From positions 39,684 through 103,683 of the forward strand of contig MCFE01000281.1 of the NCBI GenBank assembly GCA_002104905.1: 64,000 bases of DNA, in the 5' to 3' direction. Under the pieces are notes generated by a model that did not search any database, was not told the DNA's origin, and saw only the letters and a list, made by a program, of their open reading frames with translations. The DNA comes from Basidiobolus meristosporus CBS 931.73 (lineage: Eukaryota > Basidiobolomycota > Basidiobolomycetes > Basidiobolales > Basidiobolaceae). Shown here in pieces: positions 10,083 to 20,762 of this stretch; within the stretch, counting starts at the first letter, position 1; the number at the start of each line of letters is the position of its first letter. The translations under genes were made by a program, and so were the position numbers.

Positions 10083-11270
10083 TGTTGTGTTGTATTATGA
10101 TTAGTTTGGGGCTTGTTCTACAATGTAGAGGCTAATCAACAATATACAACAACTTCCAGTATGCTAATACTGAAATAGTTTATTGGGAGTTTGATATACC
10201 AATAGAAGATATAACTTTCACTAATTTCCTCAATCTTAGGCTCAAAATATACTGTAGGCAGTGTTTATCACTTCTACAGTAGTGTTCTGACCTTCTGTTG
10301 ACTAATGGGCTTATTTACTTTTATAGTAACTTTTCCTTATTTAGAAGTCACTTTCCTTTCTGAGAGAATATTTCCTAATATGGATATTCTGAACTCCCCT
10401 TTAACCTAAATGGCTGTGTTTTAGAAGTCTCTAAAGGGGTGTCTAAAGGGGTGTCTTTAGAGTAAAGGGGCTTCTTGTAGTGGTCTCTAATGTGGACTTT
10501 ACACTAAAGGGGTGCCTAAAGGGGCTTCTTTAGAGTAAAGGGATTTCTTAAAGGGGTCTCTAAAGGGGTGTCTAAAGGGGTTTCTTGGAGGGCACTTTTC
10601 TGACAGAAAAGTGGTAGTTTCTTGTAGTACTTAGATTGGATTCTTGTGAGCTTTGCAGTCTCTTTACTGATGTAGTACCAATCAAAGTCAGAATACTCAA
10701 CAGTGCAAGTGATGCAGAGGAAGTCTTATAACCTTTAAACTTGTAATTGTAGTGTGGAGATTCTGGAAAGAGAGGCTCTCCTTTATTTTTCAGCTGGGGA
10801 AGTCATATATATGAAAATATTGAAGGATCAAAGTTTTTAGGCAATTGCGCAAGCAATACATGTGATACAAAGCTAAAATTTTGCAGTGGCGCAGATTGGA
10901 CATAGGCGCAGCACCTGTGAGCATCTCACGTGATTTGATTAGCTAGCTCAAAAGTTACATGCAATCAAAGTCACCCTAGTAATCTTAGCAATAAGGCATA
11001 GTATATATAATAATTGGACTCTTTTGGTCATAACTCCTTAAGTACTGCTTCAAATGAGCTGTAATTTGAAATATGTGTTGGCTACTATGTGTTCTGTATG
11101 ACATAATATTCTTAGGTGGATTGCTTGTCAGGGTCTGGAGCATTTGTTCTTCAAAGTTGGAAATTCTTGATCTTTCACTTGTGTGTTATGATAGCAAAAA
11201 GCAAAATAAAGAAATGAGTGCAATATTGGTTTAGAGATAATGTAGTAATGGAATACTTTCCATAACCACA
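10083..11270. repeat. C1: solo LTR-like repeat with CCCCTTTA minirepeats
   Basis: About 1.19 kb running TGTTGTGTTG to ATAACCACA, with TG...CA ends but no coding sequence. It is colinear with C2 (reverse, 39432-40644) and C3 (47255-48351). The centre (about 10380-10590) is a dense array of taaagggg words. No clear duplication flanks this copy, unlike C2 and C3. I read it as a solo LTR of an unknown element. Confidence 0.7.
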
Positions 11271-11339
11271 AGTCTCCCCTAACTTTGAGAAATAATGTCC
11301 TCATTATTACTTCTGATATGGAACTTCTTCAATCTCATA

Positions 11340-11373
11340 TTCAAATACCGGATTTTACCTACCACTATAGTGG
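11340..11373. repeat. M2: decayed H1-type right end, left piece
   Basis: The words caaataccggattttacct and accactatagtgg match 4335-4367 of H1. It continues at 12445 after F1. The stretch 11271-11339 has no match elsewhere. Confidence 0.6.
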
Positions 11374-12444
11374 TGTGGTGGTGTATAGGTCCAAGGGAGA
11401 AATACATCCAACACTTCTCAAGTGTTTTGTGTGTGGGATGTTCACTGGGTGCAATAACCTCTGGCAAAAGCTTGCTAGGAATACTTGGGTTCTGTCTCTA
11501 ATCTAACGTGATGGGGAATAAAGCCACAAGCTTGTCAAGGGAAAACTATTGAGCTCCAATCCCCAACTTAGTTGGTGTCTTAACAAAAGTATGTGCTGGG
11601 TTCAGCATCCTTTGAGATGACAATGTAATAAAGCTTCCAAAATCAAAACAACTGTAAACTCCACCAGCAGGGACTTGATAAGAATGTAGCTGTGGTCAAT
11701 AGTTACAAAGACAGAAAAGTATCTTTGCCTGTACAAGAACAAACTTGGGAAAGAATCAAATATAATAAAAGATACCTACTCTGAGTATTCCTCACAAGTA
11801 GTGCCTCCAAGGTCAGTTGGCTGTCAGCGCAGTTTCCTGGGAGTGTCCTGTAGTCTGGGGTTGGAAGTTCAGGTGGCAGCAGGTAGCAGTGAACACACTA
11901 ATCAACAAGTTGGTATATTGATAAAAGGGATGATGATTTATTGTTGAGGGATAGCCTCCCTTATATACTTTTCTCACTGGCTAAGTGATTACTAAGCATG
12001 GTATTCCAGAAGGTTCTGGATATCAATAGAAATCTTAACAACATCAGAATGACCTAAGAATGTTCTAAGTAGGTGCCAGAAGGTTCTAAGAGGCACAGCA
12101 CATCCAACCAATCAGGAATCAGTATTCTGAAACCTGTGTAACATGGGGATACCATATATGGTATGGAAATGGTAGGGATGGTGACACGCATTGATCATGT
12201 GTCACAGGTACTGGTGCAGGTACTTGCCTAATATAGAAGCACTTATAGCTAGTAATCTTACATAAAGTGAGGGGTAACTTATGCAATAAGGTAAGCAGGT
12301 GTGATAGTCCACCGGCTGATGGGATAGTAATGATTGGGTCAGACAAATGGGATAAAACTACAATAAGTGTAGTAGAGATATAGGGAAGTAGAAAATAAGG
12401 GAATGAGCACATCTGTCAGTGGGTGTCACTGTCACCCCACTACA
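11374..12444 (-). repeat. F1: 1.07-kb solo LTR-like repeat
   Basis: Runs TGTGGTGGTG to CCCCACTACA with GTGG on both sides (11370-11373 and 12445-12448), and its removal restores the M2 sequence. It is colinear with F2 at 15024-16061. Read on the minus strand it starts TGTAGTGGGG and has a TATATAAGG word and an AATAAA word, as an LTR promoter and poly(A) region would. No protein is encoded. Confidence 0.7.
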
Positions 12445-12665
12445 GTGGTATCTGTTCACGCACATGATGCAAACATTATAAGTGTGCAATCATTTGTGCC
12501 AACCTCATCATGTCAGACTGTGCCATAGTTTTCAAGACTGTCCCACATGGTGCAATTTCATCCAAGAGCAATCCTGTCTACTTGTAGCTATAATAGTGCG
12601 CCCAATTGTTCTTAGAGACCACAGATTGCACCACACGCCCTGGCACGGTACAATGGAATAAGTCT
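12445..12665. repeat. M2: decayed H1-type right end, right piece
   Basis: Colinear with 4368-4589 of H1 up to the terminal GGAATAAGTCT. Most mismatches are CpG in H1 and TpG or CpA here, for example atccgattgcgcac versus atctgttcacgcac. It is evidence that H-type elements are older in this genome than H1 itself. Confidence 0.7.
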
Positions 12666-12774
12666 AATATATATGAAAATTCTGAAGGATCAAAGCTTTT
12701 TCTAAGCAAAGTAAAGAAATGGGTGCAATTTTGGTTTTGAGATATGTAATAATGTAATACTTTGCATTAGCACA
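12666..12774. repeat. C-repeat fragment, internally deleted
   Basis: Matches two separate parts of C1: atatatgaaaat-ctgaaggatcaaag, then directly aagaaatg-gtgcaat and the CA end. Several hundred bases between are missing. Confidence 0.6.
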
Positions 12775-14229
12775 ACTCTTGTTATGAACTACAATTTCTC
12801 TTTGAAAAACTCTGCTCTGATGCATCTGTTTTGGCCTTCTTGTCCCTTGCTGGCACTCTTCTTGCAACCTGATATTTCTTTCCTGCTTGTTTCAAGCTCT
12901 CAACTGTAGTTGTGACAGGCTCCTGTAAAAGCTGCTGGCTTTTATTATTGCCAGGTCCTTCACTTATACTTTGATGGAGAGCTTCTTGAGTGGTACTATG
13001 CTTTTTCCTTGATAAATGTTGTGCTGGTGCATCTGTGTCCACCAGCTTGTCCCTTATTTGCACTCTGTGGGTTATTACTGACTGTACCTGGTGAGTGGGA
13101 GAGCTTGTAGGTCAAGTCAGTACCACTTGGTTCAGAATAGCTCCAATAGAAGGTAGCAAGGTAATAAAGACTTGTGTTTATTTTGTCCCAAATCTCCTTG
13201 TTCTCTTAGTTGGTTCAATTGGGTAGATATATATCACTTGGGGGCTTAGACAATAGACAATGTGTTATAAAATAGGGGTGTGAACACCTTCCTGTTATGG
13301 TAAGTGTTCTAACTAGATAAGGGCCATAAGATACTTACTTAGCATACCAATGCTGGCCCAAAATCAGTTTGCCTGTTTAATCTAAGATAATGCTGGTGGA
13401 AAAAGTCAAGTGCATTCTGCATGGCCTTAAGTCCCTGATGGTCCCATGGTATGCTAGCCTTAAGGTGATGGCATGCCAAGCTTCTGATGGCTACTTGAAT
13501 ATTAGCCCACTCTTCATTATTGGACTAAATGGCTTCACTGATCTTCATTGTCTTTGGATTTTTAGGCCTTTGTATAAACACCACATTGTCTCTCACCCAT
13601 GCTGATAGGGTTTTCTGTGAGCTTTATCTCTGTGCACTGTTGTTGTGCCTCAAAAACTGTACAGTGTGCCTCTACTGTCACATTGGGAAATAGCTCAATT
13701 CTTGGCTGTGACATTAAGCAACTTGAGTTCCATCTTTGCAGCAAAGATACTGCTTTCTCTACCTGGGATATTGATTGCTATATATGTATTATCCACTAAT
13801 CCTGTTTCTGGACTATTTGCTGATTTCTCTAGGGCATCACCTCTATCCTATCAGTCACTGCGCCTAATTGCTTCATTAATACTTTAGTATGAGCAGACAT
13901 TATACTTGCTAATATGGGTGGTGGTGAAGTTATGATGGCTACTTGCTGGTCTTCAACTGAGGGTACTGCAATTGCTACATTCTCATCTGCCTGAGCATAA
14001 TAGTCAGCTTGTGGCTCTGCAGAGGTTCTCAATTGCCTACTTGACTGTGAGCCTGAGAAGTCTACATTATAACCTTTAGTGGGAACACTGTCAACATGGT
14101 ACTTTTTGGATGTAGCCCTGCTTGTTGCACTGAATGTCACAGCAAGCTGTTGTCCAACTGTTCTTCTGCTGCTGTCAGTGGTGGGGTTTGGCTGGGAACC
14201 AGACAACTTTGCTTTATTTTTGACCGCAT
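12775..14229 (-). pseudogene. P accessory gene relic, N-terminal and middle part (P2)
   Basis: Reverse-strand homologue of the P1 accessory gene. From its start near 14229 it shows NKAK.SGSQPNPTTD, RRTVGQQLA and SSRQLRTSAEPQAD. The middle part follows, then at 12782-13063 the repeat region with QHLSRKKHSTTQEA and SEGPGNNKSQQLLQEP. One base is lost near the start codon, and a 263-bp piece at 13067-13329 replaces part of the gene. It is separated from its C-terminus (6514-7262) by the nested insertions. Confidence 0.75.
13067..13329. repeat. Small unplaced insertion, LTR-like
   Basis: About 263 bp with TG...CA ends that interrupt the accessory gene and have no counterpart in P1. On the minus strand it has a TATATATC word and an AATAAA word, like a short solo LTR. 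No clear target duplication, because P2 also lost ~130 bp here. Seen once only. Confidence 0.35.
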
Positions 14230-14450
14230 ATATATGGAAGTGAGTCAAGCCAAAGAGGAGATAGTGTTACATATTCACATGTATGTAGTGCAACATCTTT
14301 ATTTATAATGCTTACCATGGCAGGTCATCAGGGAATCTTACATTCATATTGGTGGATGTCTCAAATACAAGACTATCTTAGATTGACATGAGTATTGACT
14401 AAAAAGTGATAATATATTATTGCAGTGTTGAATGTCAAACTGTTTGCCCC
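14230..14450. promoter_or_regulatory. P2 divergent promoter region
   Basis: The gap between the two divergent P genes, colinear with 57744-57965 in P1. It has tatatatg at the accessory start and the same cacatgtatgtagtgc word. Likely drives both genes; inferred from position. Confidence 0.5.
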
Positions 14451-15023
14451 ATGGACAAGAATACCTTAATTCATCACCATATGAAAGAGAAAAAAGCCCA
14501 TGTTGCTATTGTAGCAAGCCTCTGAGCTATGAAGCATGCAGACAGCATAGGAAGTATTACAAGGATTACAGCCAGTGTTTTACCATACAAGTCATATTTC
14601 ACCATTCATCAGTTACTACCGTACCAACATTTTCTTGCTGGTTAGTTAATACTTCTATATTGGCACTGGGCTGTGTTTATCACCTTGCACAAACTGTGTC
14701 AGTTGAGTTTGTGATGCCTTTAGGCTCACCACAGCCTTTTGAATATGGCCCACAGAGTGATAGCTCTGATGAAGGTTCACTGATGGATTGTAAGCCTATA
14801 TCCCCTAACAACAGTACCACACATGAGCCCAGTCAGATCCCAATATGTAATAAGACAACACCCTTTGAAACAAATGCCAATGATAGTTTATGGAGCCAAG
14901 TGAGCCCAGTAATCCACATACTGGTGAATGATGTAATGTTGTGGCTAGAGAAGTGGCATATTTCCACTAATATCAGTAATAGGGGCTTTGAGGACTTATT
15001 ACTACTTCTGGCCAAAATCATTC
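14432..15023 (+). pseudogene. P tnp2 transposase relic, N-terminal part (P2)
   Basis: Homologue of the first 200 residues of the P1 transposase. The zinc finger CCYCSKPLSYEACRQHRKYYKDYSQC is recognisable, as are STTHEPSQIPI and DLLLLLAKII. The frame upstream of the finger differs from P1 by a one-base shift. The gene is cut at 15023 by F2 and continues at 16062. Confidence 0.75.
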
Positions 15024-16061
15024 TGTTGTGGTGATTATAAGTCCAATGAAGAGATATGTCCAACACTTCTCAAGTGCTTTATGTGTGGGGTGTTCAATGG
15101 GTGTAATCACCTCTGGCAAAAGCTTGCTAGGAATAGTTGGGTTTTGTCTCTACACTAAAGGGAAAAGTATTGAGCTATAATTCCCAACTTGGTTGTCTTC
15201 ATAACAAAAGTATGTGCTGGGTTCTGTTTCCTTAGAGATGTCAATTTACTAAAGCTTCCAAAGTCAAAACAACTGTAAACTCCACCAGCAGGGACTCAAT
15301 AAGAATGCAGCTGTGGCCAATAGTTACAAAGACAGCAAAGTAACATTGTCTGTACAAGAACAAACTTGGGAAAGAATCAAATGTAATAAAAGATAACTAC
15401 TCTGAGTATTCCTCACAAGTAGTCCCTCCAAGGTCAGTTGGCTGTCAGCATGACTTCCTGGGAGTGTCCTGTGGTCTGGGGCTGGAAGCTCAGGTTGCAG
15501 CAGGTAGCAGTGATTACACTAATCAACAAGTTGGTATATTGATAAAGAGATGATGATTTATTTTTGAGGGATTGCATCCCTTTTATTCTTCTCTCACTGG
15601 CTAAGTTACCAATGATCATGTTCCACAAGGTTCCAGAGATCAATAGAAATCTTAATGACATCAGAATGCACTAAGAGTATTCTCAGTAGGTGCCGGAAGG
15701 TTCTAAGTGGTACAGTGCATCCAACCAATCAGAAATCAGTACTTTGAAACCTGCATAGTATTGGGATACTGTATATGTTATAGAAATGGTAGGGATGGTG
15801 ATATGGGTTGAGCATGTGTCATGGGTACTGATGTTGGTACTTGCCTAATATAGAAGCACTTACTGCTAGTAATCTTACATAAAGTGAGTGATAACTTATG
15901 CAATAAGAAAAGCATTTGTAATAGTCAGCTGGCTCATGGGCTAGTACAGATCAAGTAAGACAAGTGGGATAAAACTAAAATAAGTGTTGTATTGAAATAG
16001 GGAAGTAGAAAACATGGGAATGAGCACATCTGTCAGTGGGGATTACTGTGACCCCACTACA
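15024..16061 (-). repeat. F2: 1.04-kb solo LTR-like repeat
   Basis: Colinear with F1, TGTTGTGGTG to CCCCACTACA, inserted in the P2 transposase. Comparison with P1 shows the target was uninterrupted. Unlike F1, no 4-5-bp duplication is seen, only one extra base, so a flanking deletion or drift is likely. Confidence 0.68.
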
Positions 16062-16860
16062 CCAAGATGTAACTTACCATGTACATGGTACAAGTAGACA
16101 ACCATCATGCAGCTGGCAACATATGACCCAGAGATTGTCCTGATTCCAGCATGTGTTAACAGTGGTATGGCATTCATATCCAAAAATGTTACCATTGCAA
16201 TGTGTCCAAATTGTCAGGAATTCACTACCATTAAGGGAAAACATTGTTCACACTGCAAACATATCTGCTAATACCCCATCTAAAGAAGCTAATGCAGCTT
16301 GACAAATATTGTAAAGCAATACAGTATTGCATTCATTATTAATCAAGCACAAACATACGCCACATTAGATGGCAAATATTTCAAACAGCTAAGAAGCAAG
16401 GACTACCCTGATGGTATGTATGACTATGCATTTGCCTTAGCACTTGATAGACTCTCTTTAAGCAAGTAGTCTACCAAAAGATCCTGCTGGCCACTGATTC
16501 TCATCAATCTGAATCTGCTACCCATCTTACAGTATTGGAGCTAAAATCTGATGGTAGTCTCACTGGTATCTGGGCCAAAATCACTGTCTACTGTGGATAA
16601 CTACCTGTATCCATTGATAGATGAATTTGGAATGCTTTCCAGTGGTATATTAGTAAATGTCCATCATGTAAACATGCATATTATTATCTGCATTGGAAAT
16701 ACCCCAGCCATCAGCAACATAGCAGGTTTTTCCAAGTACAATGGATGGTATTGCTGTCAAATGTGTGAGATCCAGTGGATTTACTCCATAACTCACACAC
16801 ATTATTATTACACAAACACCTGCACTAAGAACATCATCTTTCCACAGAGATGCAAGTAAT
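16062..16860 (+). pseudogene. P tnp2 transposase relic, catalytic part (P2)
   Basis: Continues the P2 transposase through its CPNCQEF zinc-binding segment and the tnp2 core: ALALDRLSL, SCWPLILINLNL, SLVSGPKSLS, IICIGNTPAISNIAG and CQMCEIQWIYSITHTH. The residue that is Asp in IGDTPA-type motifs of relatives is Asn here. Stops and shifts are frequent. After the PQR codons the rest of the gene is deleted and ~30 bp later the element ends. Confidence 0.72.
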
Positions 16861-16892
16861 GGGCAGCTAATTACCAAATATTCATAGGGATT

Positions 16893-17221
16893 TGGATGTC
16901 TAAAGAGGCTCAGCATGCTGGCAGATAAGTACAAAGGAAAGGCATGTGTAAGAGATATCAGTGGAATAGGTAAAATGAACAAGATACCAGCCAATGCACA
17001 GCGCACTTGTATCAAATGATAACCACAATGAGAAATATGTCTGGTGCATGATCAAGAGTAAATAAAGCAAGAAAATTACCACTCTGAGCAATATAAGTAG
17101 ATTGAATGAAACTAACAGTAACTGCACTCTACTACTTGCAGCATGGTTGGAGTTATGGTGTCAGACTGACCACAGCACTATTGAGGTGCTGGCAATATGT
17201 GGCACTATCCAGGCAACTAGA
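16893..17221 (+). pseudogene. H2: Harbinger-like relic, right part and right end
   Basis: Starts with the codons for FGCLKRLS just after the catalytic-E motif and runs colinear with the 3' part of H1 (reverse of 1490-1179), through the gtaaataaagcaag block to a decayed end ggcactatccaggcaactaga. Together with 5525-6297 it is the host site of P2. Confidence 0.72.
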
Positions 17222-17480
17222 CCACAAAGAAAAAAATTAAGAAAAGGCCAGTAAAATACCATCATAATATCATCTGAATTCCAAGTTTCTGAAAATTGGC
17301 AACTCTCAAAATCTCTGTAGTTAGCTGATGAGCAGGCAAGCAATTGTGCTCTTCAGGAGGAGACTAGGCCAGCAGGCATCCATACCAAGTTTAATAATTA
17401 GCCCTGAAATATTGAATTAAAAACATTAGCTGAGTATAAGCAAAATACCATTAGAATACCAGCTAAATACCAGCTGAAAA
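17222..17480. other. Unassigned AT-rich stretch
   Basis: No gene. It contains a short run of aataccag-ctaaataccagctgaaa repeats near 17450-17480; otherwise I see nothing in it. Confidence 0.4.
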
Positions 17481-18969
17481 TCAGTTGAATTCAATTTTGA
17501 GATTTTTCATAGATGACTTGTATCTCAGCTGTACTCCCATTTTCCATGACTTTAGAGGGAGCACTACAGGCTTATGCCATTATTTACCCATGGGCTTCCA
17601 TATGCTGTGGTATACAGCCTTCAATATGTTTTTTAGCACCTCATCTGTCAGTCTTTGCAGCCAGTCCTTTTAATAGTCAGGTATGTTTTCTTGAGCACTG
17701 CTGCAGAAGAAGTGCTCTGTCCACTTCGTGTACTTGTTGATGTTCTAAGGCCTACTGTTGGCAGGAGACTTGCTTAATTTGAAAGCTCTACATTAAGCCA
17801 TCAGTACCAAATAGTGCCATAGTGTGCAAGTGAGGTAAGCAGCAGTGTATCAGGCCATTCAGTGTGAAATGTAGCTCACATCAGCAAATGCTTATGGTGC
17901 TCAATACAAGTGGCAATCTGAACATAGCTGCATAGGCTTATAACATCTTAAATAAATGCATTTCACCTCCTTGGTCCACCAGTACAATCTAACACTATAA
18001 ACAGTTTGTAATGGTTTAGTTAGGGCAAATATATACATTTGGCAGATAACCTGCCCTTTACCTGTGCTCATCTGTCCACCTGACAATTCATTGAGCTTTC
18101 AGCCCTACATGCGATGGATTCTTAAGTGAGCCATAAGTACTTGTTCATGGCACCCATGCTCCTCTGCCTTTGCTGATGCTTAGCATTATGAGTTTTCTAT
18201 TCAGCATGCCAATGCCAACCTAGACTCTGTTTCCCTTTTTGAATCCAGAATAATTCTGAGGAAGCTGGTCAATCATATTTTGCATGTGCTCAAGTTCCTG
18301 ACAGTCTCATATTATGTTGGCCTTTAGATGATGCCATATCTGACTTCTTATAGCCTCATGAAGATTAGCCCACTATTCATCATTGCACCCATCCACTTCA
18401 TAAATTTTCAGTGTATTTTTACTTTTACTCAGTTACAGATACCATAGACTATCCCTTCAATCGTATAATGGGTTTCTTGGAGGGCTTGCTTATTGTTAAC
18501 CATTGTTGTGCATCAATGACTGCATAGTGCTCCTGCACTAGTACATGGGAAAAAGGCCCAATTATGATCTGAGACATTGAGTTGCCTGAGTTCCTTCTTT
18601 GCAGCAATAATACTGCAGTCTGTACCCAGGATATGGAATGCTCTAAATTCCCTACTCACTCAACCTGTGTTTGCCCCACTTTTTAACTTTTTTGTGCCAT
18701 TGAACATGTCCTCATAGGCACTGCACCTAGTTGCTTCATTACTAGTAGTGTTGATGTTACAACAGTTGCGTGCTATTCATTCACTAGAGGCACTGCATTT
18801 GCTACATTCTCCCCTGCCTGGGCATGGTGAATAGGTTGTGGCTCTGCAGATATTGTATACTACCTACATGACTAAGAGCCTGAGGAGTGTGCAGTATTCC
18901 CTTCAATGGCCACACTGTGAATATGGTCATTTTTGGATGTAGCTGCACTTATTACACTGAATGTTGAAG
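17481..18969 (-). pseudogene. P5: accessory gene relic
   Basis: Very decayed reverse-strand copy of the P accessory gene. 17560-17760 matches the CKDLLQ / SSAQEN / HTKRLQHFF segment, and 18090-18965 matches the middle and N-terminal parts up to the SATSRATSKK region. Between them, 17765-18090 does not match and contains a word like the FB end (aatagtgccatagtgt near 17813). The copy ends at 18969 where a gypsy LTR was inserted. Confidence 0.6.
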
Positions 18970-19335
18970 TGTTACAAGTCCTGCTATAAGAGTTGTAGAG
19001 CAATAGGGAGTTTAGCTAGTATTGTATTCACTAAAACTTGACTGATTTTTATTGAGGTTCCAGCAGGTCTTATACACATTTTGCCAGATCAATTGCTGAC
19101 TAATTTTACCTCCTAATGTAGGTTATGGCTGATGACTCATTTGCTTTCATCTTCATCACCCAAAAAGATTCTACCTATTCTATCTATTCCTGCCTGATAA
19201 GAATCTGCTGATTCATTTGCTGACTAATGCTACTAATTTGATAGATAACACTGATACACATATAGGCTAAACATGCAACTAATTGATTGGACTAAAAGCT
19301 GATCAAACTAAGACATCAAAAGGTAGATCACAACA
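18970..19335 (-). repeat. LTR G1 (3' LTR of gypsy G1)
   Basis: TGTTACAAGTC to GATCACAACA, 366 bp, followed by ttctcccctactaaag, the reverse of a polypurine tract. Matches LTR G2 (23004-23372) throughout, including cttgactgatttttattgaggttccagcag. Confidence 0.82.
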
Positions 19336-20762
19336 TTCTCCCCTACTAAAGTTGAGAGGGTTCTCCTGAATCTCCTTTCTTGTGATACCAATATCTTGAT
19401 GGTTTGGTTTAGCCAGCAAGTCTTGTAAGCTTGAGTCTGTCTCTATGGGCCAAATCTTCCTGGATATTCCCTAGTTTGTCCACCAGTTAGTAAGCTCCAA
19501 ATGGACATTCTCTGATGATATTTTAAATATCCTGTTCATTGGGGCTCAAACTTCTTCCAAGAGTTGTTTCTCAGCAATACAAAGTTCCCAACTGTCAATG
19601 ATTCCAACAATATAGTCTTATCAAATACCAATATCTTGATGGTTCAGTATTGTCAGCAAGTCTTGCAAGCTTGAGTCTGTCTCTATGAACTAAATCTTCC
19701 TGTATATTCCCTAGTTTGTCCACCAGTTAGTAAGCTCCAAATGGACATTCTCTGATGATATTTTAAATATCCTGTTCATTGGGGCTCAAACTTCTTCCAA
19801 GAGTTGTTTCTCAGCAATACAAAGTTCCCAACTGTCAATGATTCCAACAATATAGTCTTATCAAATACCAATATCTTGATGGTTCAGTATTGTCAGCAAG
19901 TCTTGCAAGCTTGAGTCTGTCTCTATGAACTAAATCTTCCTGTATATTCCCTAGTTTGTCCACCAGTTAGTAAGATCCAAATGGACATTCTCTGATGATC
20001 TTAAAAGGTCCTGTCCATTGTGGCTCAAACTTTTTCTGATTATTGTTTCTCAGATATTCAAAGTTCCCAACTGTCAATGATTCTGGTGATATAGTCCTAT
20101 CAAATCTCTGCTTGATCTTATCTGCACTTTGAGATACTTTGGTCTGTGCCTCTTGATATCTTTGTTCCAGCTGCTGATGACTGCCTGGCTGACTAAGCTA
20201 TTCTTCTAAGGTGTCTCTAAGCTTTGGTTGTGTAAGGTCTCCTGGAATCTTTGGTACACATCCATACACTAAGTAAAATGGCAATTGTTAGGTGGTGTTG
20301 TGTACTCTAACTCTGCATGCAAAGAGTGCTGGGTCTATATACTCATCCCAACTGCTGACAGCCCCATTTGCATACTTTGGTCAGCATTTTGGAAATAACC
20401 AACTAAGTTGCTCAGTGGCTCCATTAGTTCTATGGTGATATGCCAAGGTTTTCAAGTGTCTGATGTGCTGCATTTCCATGTAAGCTTCTGATGTCCTTGC
20501 CATAAAGTTTGCTCCTCTAACAGATAGAATCTCTACAGGGCATCCAAACTTCATAAGGATCTCATGGTAGACAAAACTTGCAACTTCTTCTTCACTGGCT
20601 ACAGGTATTGCTTTGGCCACTGGTCATTTGGTGGCATGGTCAATTGCTACTAGGATCCAACAGTTGCATTTCCTGGTAGTTGGCAGTCTTCCTATAAAGT
20701 CAATCCCCCATCTTTCAAATAGCTGTACAGGCTCTAAGCAAAAGAGTTCAGCAATTCTCTGT
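19336..20762 (-). pseudogene. Gypsy G1 pol relic (integrase region)
   Basis: Reverse-strand 3' part of a Ty3/gypsy pol gene. Clearest at 20381-20620: KAIPVAS, YHEILMKFGCPVEIL, RGANFMARTSEAYMEMQHI and TNGATEQL. The second catalytic Asp is Val here (SVRG for SDRG), while the Glu is kept. Downstream lies the C-terminal module, which is duplicated in tandem (see 19385-20060). The gene stops abruptly at about 20762 where copia B sequence takes over in the same orientation. Confidence 0.78.
19385..20060. repeat. 240-bp tandem duplication in gypsy pol
   Basis: The unit starting ataccaatatcttgatgg begins at 19385, 19625 and 19865, an exact 240-bp (80-codon) period. Units 1 and 2 are nearly identical across their full length; unit 3 diverges after ~130 bp into the normal G2-type sequence. 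About 2.6 to 2.8 copies. Confidence 0.9.

Larger units (their letters stand above)
6298..16889. mobile_element. P2: tnp2-type DNA transposon, heavily nested
   Basis: The left end CCTATGAAAAG (6298) and the right end TTCATAGGG (16881-16889) form the P terminal inverted repeat CCCTATGAA. Both sides carry ATT (6295-6297 and 16890-16892), and joining them restores the split H2 transposase. Inside are the accessory gene (minus strand, in two pieces) and the tnp2 transposase (plus strand), so gene order is the mirror of P1. Later insertions of copia A, C1, an H-derived piece, F1, a C fragment and F2 swell it to 10.6 kb. The transposase end is deleted. Confidence 0.78.

Noticed and set aside
10380-10590. 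CCCCTTTA/TAAAGGGG array considered as a CRISPR-like or telomere-like repeat
   Set aside because: Unit spacing is irregular, both orientations are mixed, there are no unique spacers of equal length, and it lies inside a dispersed 1.2-kb repeat.
15024-16061. F2 as a Helitron (no clear target duplication)
   Set aside because: It has TG...CA ends and promoter-like words shared with F1, and F1 does have a 4-bp duplication; no CTRR end with hairpin is seen.
17806-18050. Possible fold-back element in the P5 relic, from the word aatagtgccatagtgt
   Set aside because: Only ~20 bp resemble the FB arm and no second arm is found nearby.
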